Shown: positions 50,144 through 59,033, counted from the stretch's first letter. The stretch is DNA of 64,000 bases from Clostridium cavendishii DSM 21758 (GCF_900141845.1 NZ_FQZB01000016.1:62001-126000); one strand, 5' to 3'. The notes: a model not told the origin generated them from the sequence alone. Made by a program: numbers and translations.

Positions 50144-50939
50144 AGTTATTAAAATAAATGATACTTTAAATGTTAGCTTTGATTATGATGCTGGAACAGT
50201 AGCTAAAATTAAAACAATACCAGGAAGAAAATACAATCCAAGTAATAAATCATGGGACATGCCATTACAAGCTATTCATAAATTAAAAGACTTATTTAGC
50301 GATTTAAATATATCAGAAGATGTAGATCAAGATTATGTAGCTCCTAAATATGATTTTAAAGCTGAATTAGACAATATTAAATATGAACCATTAAAAAAAT
50401 TTGCTAAGTGGGGATTAGAACAATTACCAGAATATTTTTATGAAGTTGCAGCAAGTTCTACAGGAAAATATCATCCAGCATATGCATTAGGGGAAGGTGG
50501 ATTAATAAGACATACTCAAGCAGCTTTAAGAATAGCAAATGAGTTATTTAAATGTGAAACTATACAACACTTTGATGATACTGAAAAAGATATTATAAGG
50601 GTTTCATTATTGCTACATGATGGAGTTAAACATGGGTTAGATGGCTCTAGTCATACAGTAGATACACATCCATTAGTAGTTGTTGATTATTTAGTAGATA
50701 GATATTATGACGTTGATGAGGATGAACTTCCAGTTGAAGTAATAGAAATTATGGAATCAGATTTATGGGATAATATAGAATCTTGTATAAAATCTCATAT
50801 GGGCCAATGGAACACTGATTATAAATCAGGCGAAGAAATACTTCCTAAGCCTGAAACTGAAATGGAGAAATTTACTCACTTATGTGATTACTTAGCTAGT
50901 CGTAAGATGTTAGAAGTTAATTTCAGTGTGGAGGGGTAA
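50136..50939 (+). CDS. HD phosphohydrolase with N-terminal HARP-like domain
   Basis: 267 residues from GTG 50136; the G-run at 50121-50128 is 7 bases upstream. Residues 3-52 (VSFDYDAGTVAKIKTIPGRKY then SWDMP) resemble the HARP module of annealing helicases. Residues 95-260 form an HD domain: EGGLIRHTQAA, LLLHDGVKHG (the HD pair), DTHPLVVVDYL, IKSHMGQWN and HLCDYLAS supply the metal ligands. Such proteins are 3'-5' nucleases or phosphohydrolases (YhaM-like). Probably works with the SNF2 helicase and VRR-NUC nuclease. Confidence 0.7.
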   Translation: MIKVIKINDTLNVSFDYDAGTVAKIKTIPGRKYNPSNKSWDMPLQAIHKLKDLFSDLNISEDVDQDYVAPKYDFKAELDNIKYEPLKKFAKWGLEQLPEYFYEVAASSTGKYHPAYALGEGGLIRHTQAALRIANELFKCETIQHFDDTEKDIIRVSLLLHDGVKHGLDGSSHTVDTHPLVVVDYLVDRYYDVDEDELPVEVIEIMESDLWDNIESCIKSHMGQWNTDYKSGEEILPKPETEMEKFTHLCDYLASRKMLEVNFSVEG

Positions 50940-50944
50940 GAGCT

Positions 50945-51076
50945 ATGGATATCAAGAAAATAAATGAATTATTAGATAAAGAAATAGAATTTGCTAAAGG
51001 ATGTGGTATGCCACAATTTGTAATGGGGTTACAACAAGCTAAGAAAGTTCTTAATGATGCAAATGATAAGAAGTAG
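50945..51076 (+). CDS. Small hypothetical phage protein
   Basis: 43 residues from ATG 50945, six bases after the HD gene with GGAGGGGTAAGAG upstream. One amphipathic helix-turn-helix-like pair (MDIKKINELLDKEIEFAKG; FVMGLQQAKKVLND). Present between tightly packed genes. No family recognised. Confidence 0.45.
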   Translation: MDIKKINELLDKEIEFAKGCGMPQFVMGLQQAKKVLNDANDKK

Positions 51077-51086
51077 GTGACTAGAT

Positions 51087-52880
51087 ATGCAATACTCACA
51101 TTCAAGGGTAGAATGTCATATTAGTTGCCCTTACAAATACAAACTAAGATATGTAGACAAGCTTAAAACTATTCCAGCACCTGAAGCTGATAATGCTTTA
51201 ATATGTGGTAACACAATTCATTTAGGAGCTGAAAAAAACTTACAAGAAGCTATTAGCTGGTATCATAGCAACTATCCAATAATTAATGATAGACACATTG
51301 AAGAAGTAATAAAATTCGAGTATTTAATACCTAAGATACATGAGTTACTAGATGGAATAAATGTATATAAGAAAGAGTTCAAAATAAATACTTCTAGGTT
51401 TATTGGAATAGTGGACCTTATAACTAAAAATGAAGATGGTACAGTTGATGTATTTGATTATAAGTACAGTAACAATTATGAAAAGTATTCAAAATCACCT
51501 CAATTACATCTTTATAAGTACTTTTTAGAGCAAATAGGATTTAAGGTTAGAAAATTAGGATTTATATTTATTCCTAAAATAAGTATTAAACAAAAGAAAC
51601 AAGAATCATTATATCAGTTTAGAAAAAGGATACAAGAAGAACTAAATAGTAGCAAGATTAAAATCATGGAAGTTAAGTATGACGCATCTAAGGTAATTGA
51701 GTATATGGATAGCATAATAAATATTACTGAAGATACAGAGTTTAAGAAAATACCAACTAATTTATGTCACTGGTGTGACTATGAAAATTATTGTTTACGT
51801 GGTATTGACTACGAAATTTTAAATTTAAAGGAGATAAAAGATATGCAATTACCAAGTACTGAAAGAAGAGATATTAAGAAGGCTAAGAAAAGAAAGATAT
51901 GGATTTATGGACCGGCGTTTAGTGGTAAAACAACTATGCTAGATGACGCACCTAACCCATTAAATTTAAATACTGATGGAAATGTTCAATTTGTTACCAT
52001 GCCATACATTGCTATTAAGGATGAGGTAACTGTTAATGGAAGAATTACTAATCGTAAATACGCTTGGGAAGTATTTAAAGATACTATATCTGAACTTGAG
52101 AAGAAACAAAATAACTTCAATACCATTATAGTCGATTTATTGGAAGATACTAGAGAGATGTGTAGACTTTATAAGTATAACGAAATGGGAATTACTCACG
52201 AATCAGATGGAGGTTTCGGTAAAGGTTGGGACATTATTAAAACTGAATATCTATCAACAATTAGAAGATTATTTAACTTAGATTATGAAAATATAGTTGT
52301 ATTATCACATGAGGATGTATCTAAGGATATTACTAAAAAGAATGGTCAAAATGTTACTAGAATAGCACCTAATATTCAAGAAGCCATATCTAATAAGGTA
52401 GCTGGAATGGTTGATATAGTTGCAAGAGTAATAGTTGATGGTGATGAAAGAACATTAAACTTTAAATCAGATGAAGTGATTTTTGGTGGAGGAAGACTGA
52501 AAGGTATTAGTAAGACAAGTATACCGTTATCATGGGATGAATTAATGAAAGTTTATGATGAAGCTAATGCAGGTAAGAAAGATGTTCCTAAAATAGAAGA
52601 AAAATCTTCAAGAAGGTCTAAAAAATCAGAAGAAGTTAAGGACGAAACTTCAGTTGAAGAAAGTACCCAAGGTGAATCAGAAGATAAACATAGAAGGAGA
52701 GGTAGAAAAGAAAAAACTCCTTCTGAAGAAACTAAAAAGGATGAGGTGCCAACAGATATTACTCCAAAAGTAGATGCTGAGATAGTTGAAGTTAATCCAC
52801 CCGCTGGTGAAGTTATAGATGCTCAAGTAAATAAAGACAAGCCTAAAAGAAGTAGAAGGTCAAGAAGAACACAAGAATAG
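51087..52880 (+). CDS. PD-(D/E)XK nuclease fused to Sak4-like RecA-fold ATPase
   Basis: 597 residues from ATG 51087. Residues 1-245: Cas4/AddB-type exonuclease with Cys14 (ISCPYKYKLRYVD), D110 (RFIGIVDLITK), DVFDYKYS (D124, K126) and a trailing CHWCDYENYC, which together would hold an iron-sulfur cluster. Residues 250-500: a RecA-like ATPase with IYGPAFSGKTTML (Walker A, near 275), TIIVDLLEDT (Walker B) and a C-terminal sensor part. The tail (510-597) is low-complexity and charged. It probably resects ends and loads or anneals strands. An internal ATG at 51843 with AAAGGAG 9 bases upstream would make the ATPase alone. Confidence 0.85.
   Translation: MQYSHSRVECHISCPYKYKLRYVDKLKTIPAPEADNALICGNTIHLGAEKNLQEAISWYHSNYPIINDRHIEEVIKFEYLIPKIHELLDGINVYKKEFKINTSRFIGIVDLITKNEDGTVDVFDYKYSNNYEKYSKSPQLHLYKYFLEQIGFKVRKLGFIFIPKISIKQKKQESLYQFRKRIQEELNSSKIKIMEVKYDASKVIEYMDSIINITEDTEFKKIPTNLCHWCDYENYCLRGIDYEILNLKEIKDMQLPSTERRDIKKAKKRKIWIYGPAFSGKTTMLDDAPNPLNLNTDGNVQFVTMPYIAIKDEVTVNGRITNRKYAWEVFKDTISELEKKQNNFNTIIVDLLEDTREMCRLYKYNEMGITHESDGGFGKGWDIIKTEYLSTIRRLFNLDYENIVVLSHEDVSKDITKKNGQNVTRIAPNIQEAISNKVAGMVDIVARVIVDGDERTLNFKSDEVIFGGGRLKGISKTSIPLSWDELMKVYDEANAGKKDVPKIEEKSSRRSKKSEEVKDETSVEESTQGESEDKHRRRGRKEKTPSEETKKDEVPTDITPKVDAEIVEVNPPAGEVIDAQVNKDKPKRSRRSRRTQE
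51827..51845 (+). promoter_or_regulatory. Internal ribosome site and in-frame start
   Basis: AAAGGAG (51827-51833) and ATG 51843, at the junction of the nuclease and ATPase domains. It would yield a 345-residue separate ATPase. Confidence 0.5.
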
Positions 52881-52893
52881 TTAATTAGGGCAC

Positions 52894-52912
52894 GAGGGAG
52901 CCATAATCCCTC
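52894..52912 (+). terminator. Short hairpin
   Basis: GAGGGA / TCCCTC stem without a T-run, between the fusion gene and the DUF669 gene. May be a processing or stabilising element. Confidence 0.3.
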
Positions 52913-52946
52913 AAGTAAAAATTATAATAAACGGAGGATTAAAAAT

Positions 52947-53402
52947 ATGGCTAAAGAAATATGGGATGAATTTGATGAGAAAATTGATACTGAAGGATTA
53001 AAAAAGGATGCTGAAGAAGCTGCAGCTAATGGTGGTGGAGACTTTAAAGAAGTGCCACTTGGAACTTATGAAGTAGAAGTGAATAAGTTAGAGCTTAAGA
53101 AGTCTAAAAAAGGTGATCCAATGTTATCTATATGGTTCAAGATAATAAATGGTGATTGTAAAGGAAGTTTAATATTCTATAACCAAGTTATGTCACAAGG
53201 TTTTGGTATTCATAATGCTAATGAGATGCTTAGAAGCTTAGATAGTGGAGTAGAAATAGATTTTATTAATTTTAAAAAATATCATGAAATGTTACTTGAT
53301 GTACTTGAAGCTATAGAGGGTAATTTAGAATATGCTCTTAAGTATGATAAAAATTCAAAAGGATTTAATACTTATGAAATAACTGACATATTTGAAAAAT
53401 AG
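52947..53402 (+). CDS. DUF669 family phage single-stranded DNA-associated protein
   Basis: 151 residues from ATG 52947 with ACGGAGG upstream. Layout of DUF669: acidic N-terminus (EIWDEFDEKIDTEGLKKDAE), then PLGTYEVEVNKLELKKSKKGDPMLSIWFKI-type OB-like strands and FNTYEITDIF at the end. These proteins follow Sak4/Erf-type genes and are thought to act as ssDNA-binding partners. Last gene before a bidirectional hairpin. Confidence 0.78.
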   Translation: MAKEIWDEFDEKIDTEGLKKDAEEAAANGGGDFKEVPLGTYEVEVNKLELKKSKKGDPMLSIWFKIINGDCKGSLIFYNQVMSQGFGIHNANEMLRSLDSGVEIDFINFKKYHEMLLDVLEAIEGNLEYALKYDKNSKGFNTYEITDIFEK

Positions 53403-53408
53403 ACAATT

Positions 53409-53428
53409 GAGGAGATTAAAATCTCCTC
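53409..53428. terminator. Bidirectional hairpin
   Basis: GAGGAGATT / AATCTCCTC with a 2-base loop between convergent genes. Not followed by a long T-run. Confidence 0.5.
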
Positions 53429-53429
53429 A

Positions 53430-53654
53430 TTACCATAGTTTTCTATGTTTTTTACTTTCACGATAATATTTGGGATCTTTTTTGCAATATGGACAAGGAG
53501 TGATAGGATTATATCCGGCAGCATCCATAGACTCATCATAAATATTTATCGTAGATAATCCAGTATGATCCAAGCGGTCCCATTCCTTATCGAATGCATC
53601 TTGATTAAGACATTCTTTATAGGTACCAGTATCATTACATTTATCACAATTCAT
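53430..53654 (-). CDS. Small zinc-ribbon protein, antisense to the replication operon
   Basis: 74 residues from the ATG at 53654 with AAAGGTGG upstream on the minus strand. Two Cys pairs (MNCDKCNDTG near the start, CPYCKKDP near residue 54) predict a single zinc ribbon; the middle is acidic and the tail basic (SKKHRKLW). It reads against the surrounding early operon and has its own start site, so it is probably a moron or an antisense-placed regulator. Function unknown. Confidence 0.6.
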   Translation of the reverse strand: MNCDKCNDTGTYKECLNQDAFDKEWDRLDHTGLSTINIYDESMDAAGYNPITPCPYCKKDPKYYRESKKHRKLW

Positions 53655-53733
53655 TTGTAGACCACCTTTCTAAAAAAAGATACTTAATAAATTCTACCAT
53701 GGTAAAAAATATTATTCAATAAGGAGAGCAGTT

Positions 53734-54201
53734 ATGAAAGATTATTTAAATACTGCAGAAAGAGAAAATTTAATAAGAATTGTTCATTTATCTTCAGACA
53801 TTGAAACATGTTTAGAAGGAAACGTATTAAATAAACAAGAAATAGGTAATCTTAGACGTGCTAGAACTTTCGCAATGAAAACAGTCGAAAGTGTTCTAAG
53901 TAGAGTAAATGAAACATCAGCTAAAACTTTCAGAAGGACAGCTACGAGCTCAAAAATGACATTAGACATTTACGGAGATAGAGAAATTAATTTTAAGAAA
54001 AAAGTTGCTGAGTATTCAGCTAAATATGATGAAAATAAAGAGTATTACAAACTAGTGGAACTAATATTTGATAACTGTTGTAAGAACTGTAAATGTGATG
54101 GTTTTACTTGTGACATATACAAAGAATTCGAAAACCAATGCATATATGAATTTGATGGAACCGACAAGTCTACAAACTGTAGATACAGTTATAAGGGGTG
54201 A
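53734..54201 (+). CDS. DUF5651-like phage protein
   Basis: 155 residues from ATG 53734 with AAGGAGAG upstream. Helical N-terminal half (MKDYLNTAERENLIRIVHLS; NLRRARTFAMKTVESVL) and a Cys-rich C-terminus (CCKNCKCDGFTCDIYKEF) likely to bind zinc, the DUF5651 pattern as I recall it. Common beside replication genes of clostridial phages. Role unknown. Confidence 0.6.
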   Translation: MKDYLNTAERENLIRIVHLSSDIETCLEGNVLNKQEIGNLRRARTFAMKTVESVLSRVNETSAKTFRRTATSSKMTLDIYGDREINFKKKVAEYSAKYDENKEYYKLVELIFDNCCKNCKCDGFTCDIYKEFENQCIYEFDGTDKSTNCRYSYKG

Positions 54202-54205
54202 TATA

Positions 54206-55942
54206 ATGCTCTTTTATGATTTTGAGGTTTTCTCACATGATTGGTTAGTGGTAATAAAAGATACTGAAAATAGAATAACTCATGAGATATTAAATGATTC
54301 TAATAAACTTAGAGAAGTTTATGAAATTAATAAAAATAATATTTGGGTTGGTTATAACTCTAGAAGCTATGACCAGTATATTTTTAAAGGAATATTACTT
54401 GATATGAATCCTAAAGAGATAAATGACCATATTATAGTTAAAAACTTAGGTGGATGGCAATTTAGTAGGGCATTTAACAAGGTTCAGTTATATAACTATG
54501 ACATAATGACCGATAAGTTCAAAGGACTTAAACAATTAGAAGGTTTCATGGGAAATGATATAAGAGAAACTACAGTACCATTTAATATTGATAGGAAATT
54601 AACTTCAGATGAACTAAAAGAGGTGTTTTTCTATTGTAATCATGATGTTGAGCAGACTATGAAAGTTTTTATGAATAGAAAAGAGGAATTTGAAAGTCAA
54701 ATTAACTTAATAAAAACTTTTAACTTACCATTAAAGTATATTAATAAGACTAAAGCTCAATTATCAGCAATAATACTTGAAGCTGATAAAAGGGAACATG
54801 ATGATGAGTTTGATATAAGTATAGTCGATACATTAAGGTTAGATAAGTATAAACATATTAAAGAGTGGTATGATAACCCTTTAAATAAAGATTATAAAAA
54901 ATCACTAAATATTGAAGTTGCTGGAGTAAAGCATATATTTGGATGGGGTGGACTTCATGGAGCTAGAACCAAATATCAAGGTGAAGGTATATTTGTTAAT
55001 TCAGATGTTACATCATTTTATCCAAGCTTAATGATAGAGTATAGTTTCTTATCAAGAAATGTAAGACACTATGAGAAATATAAAGAAGTATATGATATGA
55101 GAGTTTCTCTAAAAAAGGAAGGTAAAAAGAAAGAACAGCAACCTTATAAGATAGTTCTTAATTCAACTTATGGAGCTTCAAAAGATAAATATAATAATTT
55201 GTATGATCCATTACAAGCTAACAATGTATGTATCAATGGTCAATTAATGTTACTTGATTTAATAGAGCATATTGAGAAGACTATAACAGGAGCTTTATTA
55301 ATTCAAAGTAATACAGATGGTGTAATGTTTAAGTTACCTAATATTGAAACTTTTGATAAGTATAAAGAAATAGCTAAGGAATGGGAAATTAGAACTAGAA
55401 TGGAGCTAGAACATGACATTATTAATAAGGTAGTACAAAAGGATGTTAATAACTACATTATAGTAATGGATAATGGAAAGGTTAAATCTAAAGGAGCATA
55501 TGTAAAAGAACTAAATATTTTAGATAATGATTTACCAATAGTAAATAAAGCATTAATGAAATATTTTATAGATAATGTTTCAGTAGAGGAAACAATTAAT
55601 AATTGTGATGAGTTAATAGAATTTCAAAAAGTTGTTAAAGTATCAAGTAAATATTTATATGCACTTCATGGTGAAAAAATATTAAATGAAAAAATATTAA
55701 GAGTATTTGCTTCAAGATCAAGAAAAGATTTAGGAGTATATAAACTTAAAAAAGGTAAAGAAACTAAAGATAAGATAGGAGGTACACCTGAAAGATGTTT
55801 CATAGATAATAGTGATATTAAAGGTATGAATGTACCTAGAAAATTAGACAGGCAATGGTATATTGATGCTGCTAAAAAGAGAATTAAAGATTTTGTTGGT
55901 GAGATATTAGACTATGAAAGTATATACAATAGTAGAGAGTAA
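54206..55942 (+). CDS. Phage DNA polymerase, family B-like
   Basis: 578 residues from ATG 54206; AAGGGGTG is 6 bases upstream. The N-terminal 3'-5' exonuclease has LFYDFEVFSHDW (Exo I D-x-E), VGYNSRSYDQYIFK (Exo II) and FFYCNHDVEQTMK (Exo III). The polymerase has motif A NSDVTSFYPSLMI (near 267), motif B YKIVLNSTYGAS (near 314) and motif C in LIQSNTDGVMFKL (near 368). Motif A to B spacing is short, so the fingers are compact. It is an unusual replicase for a phage of this gene order, which more often has a family A enzyme. Replicates phage DNA with the primase-helicase below. Confidence 0.8.
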   Translation: MLFYDFEVFSHDWLVVIKDTENRITHEILNDSNKLREVYEINKNNIWVGYNSRSYDQYIFKGILLDMNPKEINDHIIVKNLGGWQFSRAFNKVQLYNYDIMTDKFKGLKQLEGFMGNDIRETTVPFNIDRKLTSDELKEVFFYCNHDVEQTMKVFMNRKEEFESQINLIKTFNLPLKYINKTKAQLSAIILEADKREHDDEFDISIVDTLRLDKYKHIKEWYDNPLNKDYKKSLNIEVAGVKHIFGWGGLHGARTKYQGEGIFVNSDVTSFYPSLMIEYSFLSRNVRHYEKYKEVYDMRVSLKKEGKKKEQQPYKIVLNSTYGASKDKYNNLYDPLQANNVCINGQLMLLDLIEHIEKTITGALLIQSNTDGVMFKLPNIETFDKYKEIAKEWEIRTRMELEHDIINKVVQKDVNNYIIVMDNGKVKSKGAYVKELNILDNDLPIVNKALMKYFIDNVSVEETINNCDELIEFQKVVKVSSKYLYALHGEKILNEKILRVFASRSRKDLGVYKLKKGKETKDKIGGTPERCFIDNSDIKGMNVPRKLDRQWYIDAAKKRIKDFVGEILDYESIYNSRE

Positions 55943-55962
55943 TCTTATAGTATTACTCTCTA
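55933..55962. terminator. Hairpin at the end of the polymerase gene
   Basis: TAGAGAGTAAT / ATTACTCTCTA stem; it overlaps the polymerase stop and separates it from the convergent membrane-protein gene. Confidence 0.5.
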
Positions 55963-55977
55963 GAAATATAATAATGG

Positions 55978-56793
55978 TTAAACAGTTATAGAAGAGACTT
56001 TGATTAATAACTCAATACCTAATCCACTAATTAAAAAGAAAGTGAAAACTATAGCTACAAAATAAAAAATAACATCCTTAAATTTAATTTTATTAGCTAT
56101 TTTATTAAATTTTAATCCATTATATAATTGTTTAATTATAGCAAGTGAAATAAAAAAGGCAATCATAATAAGACATGTTAGTCCAAATATTTGCAAGAAT
56201 ATAAATATAACTTCATTTTTATTAGCAGTATATGTATTAATAAAATTTGTCGAAGTAATAGAAGACTTTAACATTTCCTCTGTTTTAATAAGATTATTGG
56301 ATTTAAAAATAGGCTGATAAATAAATCGTAATAAAATGAATAATGGTAGCCACATTATTATATACACGTTTAAGTTTATTTTATTTATAAGATTATTTCG
56401 TGTCAATATTAACAAACCTAACAAACTTATTATAAATGATGAGATTAAAAAGATAGATAAATATAACACTGTTGTATCTAAATATTTAAGATAAACATTT
56501 GTAATAAAACCACCAAACATAATTAATAAAAATATAATTAAATAGAGATTACTCTCAGTAGCATCATAAGTATTATATGATTTGTTATAACCGTTTTTAT
56601 TATAATAATTATTTTTATTATAATAATTGTTTGTGATTGAGTTGTTAGAATTAATGTTTTTGCTATTATTAATATTTATATTATTGTGACTAAACAATGA
56701 ATTTTTGGAAGTATTGCTAGAAAGTATAGCAACAATTGATGAAATAATGGTTAAAATTGAGCCTAGAATACTAAGTAAAGTAATTGTATTCAT
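55978..56793 (-). CDS. Asn-rich multi-pass membrane protein, prophage accessory gene
   Basis: 271 residues from the ATG at 56793 with TGGAGGAT upstream on the minus strand. One N-terminal membrane segment (4-26). Residues 28-75 are an extreme Asn/Tyr/Lys/Ser low-complexity stretch (NININNSKNINSNNS, NNYYNKNNYYNKNG). About four further membrane segments follow (near 84-102, 107-128, 143-160, 200-222), with a last one near 242-265. No family recognised. It lies opposite to and between the polymerase and primase genes with its own control region, the pattern of a lysogeny-expressed accessory gene. Confidence 0.65.
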   Translation of the reverse strand: MNTITLLSILGSILTIISSIVAILSSNTSKNSLFSHNNININNSKNINSNNSITNNYYNKNNYYNKNGYNKSYNTYDATESNLYLIIFLLIMFGGFITNVYLKYLDTTVLYLSIFLISSFIISLLGLLILTRNNLINKINLNVYIIMWLPLFILLRFIYQPIFKSNNLIKTEEMLKSSITSTNFINTYTANKNEVIFIFLQIFGLTCLIMIAFFISLAIIKQLYNGLKFNKIANKIKFKDVIFYFVAIVFTFFLISGLGIELLIKVSSITV

Positions 56794-56811
56794 AATTTAT
56801 ATCCTCCAGTT

Positions 56812-56844
56812 AAATATATTGTAAGACTATTTTACAATATATTT
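56812..56844. promoter_or_regulatory. 13-bp inverted repeat, candidate operator
   Basis: AAATATATTGTAA, 7 bases, TTACAATATATTT. It lies in the leader of the minus-strand membrane-protein gene. Confidence 0.55.
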
Positions 56845-56851
56845 GTATTTG

Positions 56852-56866
56852 TTACAATAATTGTGA
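56852..56866. promoter_or_regulatory. Second TTACAAT operator
   Basis: TTACAAT-A-ATTGTGA, one mismatch from a perfect palindrome, with the same half-site as the repeat at 56812-56844. It lies between the divergent membrane-protein and primase genes. Confidence 0.5.
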
Positions 56867-56886
56867 AAAGTTAAAGGAGAGATAAA

Positions 56887-58797
56887 GTGAAAAAAACTAA
56901 TGAGAAAAAAATATATGACTTAATATTTGAGCAGTATTATCCTTTAATTACTGGCACTAAGAAGCCTAATGTAAAAGAAGTAACTGATGAATATGCAATA
57001 CCTTATGATGAAATTATAAGTCATAAAGATTTTGGGGCAACCCTCAAACCTGGAACTATCATGGTAGATATAGATGAGATGGACAATGCTAAAAGGGTTC
57101 AAAAGATTTTGGAAAAGCTAAAGATAAATACAGTAATTATACAAACAGATTCAGGTATGCATTTTCATTTCACCAATACTAATATTAAATCTAACAAGCA
57201 GCATTATTACACACCTATAGGAATCAAGACAGAAACTAAATACCCACATTCAAATGTAGTTACACCAATAAGGTTAAATAATGAAAACAGAAAAATATTA
57301 AAAGCAAGTGATAAATTAGACAAGCTTCCAGTATGGCTAATGCCATTAAGTAAGAGGTTCACGACTGATTTTTCTAAGATGCAAGAGGGTGATGGTAGGA
57401 ATGATACATTATTCTCCTATATCTTAACATTACAGCAACAGGCTATGACTAAAGATGAAATAAGGTCCACTATTAAAGTTATAAATCAATTTGTATTAAA
57501 AGAACCGATATCAGATAAAGAACTTGAGGTAATATTAAGAGATAAGGCATTTCTTAAAGAATCATTTTATTTAAAAGGTAAACTACAATATGAGAAATTA
57601 GCAAGTTATCTTATAAGAGAGCATCATGTAGTTAAAATCAATGATACACTTCATGTTTATAAAGATGGTTATTACACAAGTGAAATAGATGAAATTGAAC
57701 GTATAATGTTACAATATATAGTTAATTCAACTAGAACTCCAAGACTTGAAGTTTTAAGGTACTTGGAATTAAAGACTGAAGGAGTTGAAATGGAATCACC
57801 TACTTTAATATCGCTTAAGAATGGAGTGTTAAATTTAGAAACTAAACAGTTATTAGATTTTACTCCTGATTATAAAATAAAAAATAAAGTGCCTTTTAAT
57901 TATAATCCAGTAGCTTATTCAGAGATTATGGATAAAACTTTAAATAAGATATGTTGTAGTGATAAAAATTTACGTCTATTAATAGAAGAAATGATAGGAT
58001 ATACGCTCTTTAGGAGAAATGAGTTAGGTAAATGTTTTATTCTTACTGGTCATGGAGCCAACGGTAAGTCAACGTTATTAGATGTGATTAAAAAGTTACT
58101 GGGTAAAGAAAATATATCGAGTGTAGCCCTAAATGAATTAAATGATAGGTTTAGAACTTTCCAATTAGAAGGTAAACTTGTGAATATAGGTGATGATATT
58201 AGTAATGGTTACATTGATGATAATAGTACATTTAAAAAATTAGTTACTGGAGAAACAGTAAATGTTGAAAGGAAAGGTAAGGATCCATTTGATTTTAATA
58301 ACTACAGTAAATTAATATTTAGCTGTAATGAGATACCAAGAATCAATGATTTATCAGATGGACTTAAGCGAAGGATTATTTTTATTCCTTTTAATGCTAA
58401 ATTCTCAAAACATGATAAAGATTATGATCCTTTCATTATAGACAAGCTATTATCTAATGAATCACTGGAATATCTATTAAAGTTAGCTTTGGATGGATTA
58501 GAAAGAATTTTATATAATAGGTCATTTACTCATGTAGATTCAGTTGATGAAGCTTGGAATGATTACGAAAGAAGAAATAATCCAATAATAGGGTTTTTAG
58601 AAGAAGGAAAGATTGAAAATGAAGCTACAAAGGATGTTTATTTACAGTACCAAATTTATTGTAGTGATAATGGATTAAAACATTTATCACGAATAGCATT
58701 TAGTAGAGAAATCTGCAAGCATGGTTATAAAACAAAACAGGTGAAAATAGATAAAAAACATATCCAAATATTTATAAATAAAGGTGAGGGTGAATAA
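56887..58797 (+). CDS. Phage primase-helicase (AEP plus SF3/D5 helicase)
   Basis: 636 residues from GTG 56887 with AAAGGAGAG upstream. Residues 1-165: compact archaeo-eukaryotic primase-like core with IMVDIDEMD (catalytic D-x-D, 61-63) and DSGMHFHF. Residues 190-370: linker and D5-N region. Residues 375-560: superfamily 3 helicase with GHGANGKSTLLDVIKKLLG (Walker A, near 387), NIGDDISNGYID (Walker B), LIFSCNEIPRI (motif C, sensor Asn) and GLKRRIIFIPF (Arg finger). The C-terminal 70 residues resemble a P4-type winged helix. Starts replication together with the polymerase. Confidence 0.9.
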   Translation: MKKTNEKKIYDLIFEQYYPLITGTKKPNVKEVTDEYAIPYDEIISHKDFGATLKPGTIMVDIDEMDNAKRVQKILEKLKINTVIIQTDSGMHFHFTNTNIKSNKQHYYTPIGIKTETKYPHSNVVTPIRLNNENRKILKASDKLDKLPVWLMPLSKRFTTDFSKMQEGDGRNDTLFSYILTLQQQAMTKDEIRSTIKVINQFVLKEPISDKELEVILRDKAFLKESFYLKGKLQYEKLASYLIREHHVVKINDTLHVYKDGYYTSEIDEIERIMLQYIVNSTRTPRLEVLRYLELKTEGVEMESPTLISLKNGVLNLETKQLLDFTPDYKIKNKVPFNYNPVAYSEIMDKTLNKICCSDKNLRLLIEEMIGYTLFRRNELGKCFILTGHGANGKSTLLDVIKKLLGKENISSVALNELNDRFRTFQLEGKLVNIGDDISNGYIDDNSTFKKLVTGETVNVERKGKDPFDFNNYSKLIFSCNEIPRINDLSDGLKRRIIFIPFNAKFSKHDKDYDPFIIDKLLSNESLEYLLKLALDGLERILYNRSFTHVDSVDEAWNDYERRNNPIIGFLEEGKIENEATKDVYLQYQIYCSDNGLKHLSRIAFSREICKHGYKTKQVKIDKKHIQIFINKGEGE

Positions 58798-58799
58798 AA

Positions 58800-59033
58800 A
58801 TGGATTATAAAATAGTACAAATAATGTCTGCTCCAAGTAATTTAGTAGCAAAATATATTAATTTTGAAGACAATAGTGAATTTGAAGAAAAAATAGTAGC
58901 AATTGCACTAATTGAGTGGAATGATAATAAGGAACGAGAAGTATGGTATATGGATCATAATGAAGAAGGAAATCTTAGAATTGTTGAAAGTGGACAAAAT
59001 TATAATTTAAAAGAATGTTATTTTAAGGAGTAA
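58800..59033 (+). CDS. Hypothetical phage protein
   Basis: 77 residues from ATG 58800, two bases after the primase stop, with GGTGAGGGTG as the site. Acidic, beta-rich (YKIVQIMSAPSNLVAKYINF; KEREVWYMDHNEEGNLRIVE). Probably expressed with the primase. No family recognised. Confidence 0.55.
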   Translation: MDYKIVQIMSAPSNLVAKYINFEDNSEFEEKIVAIALIEWNDNKEREVWYMDHNEEGNLRIVESGQNYNLKECYFKE

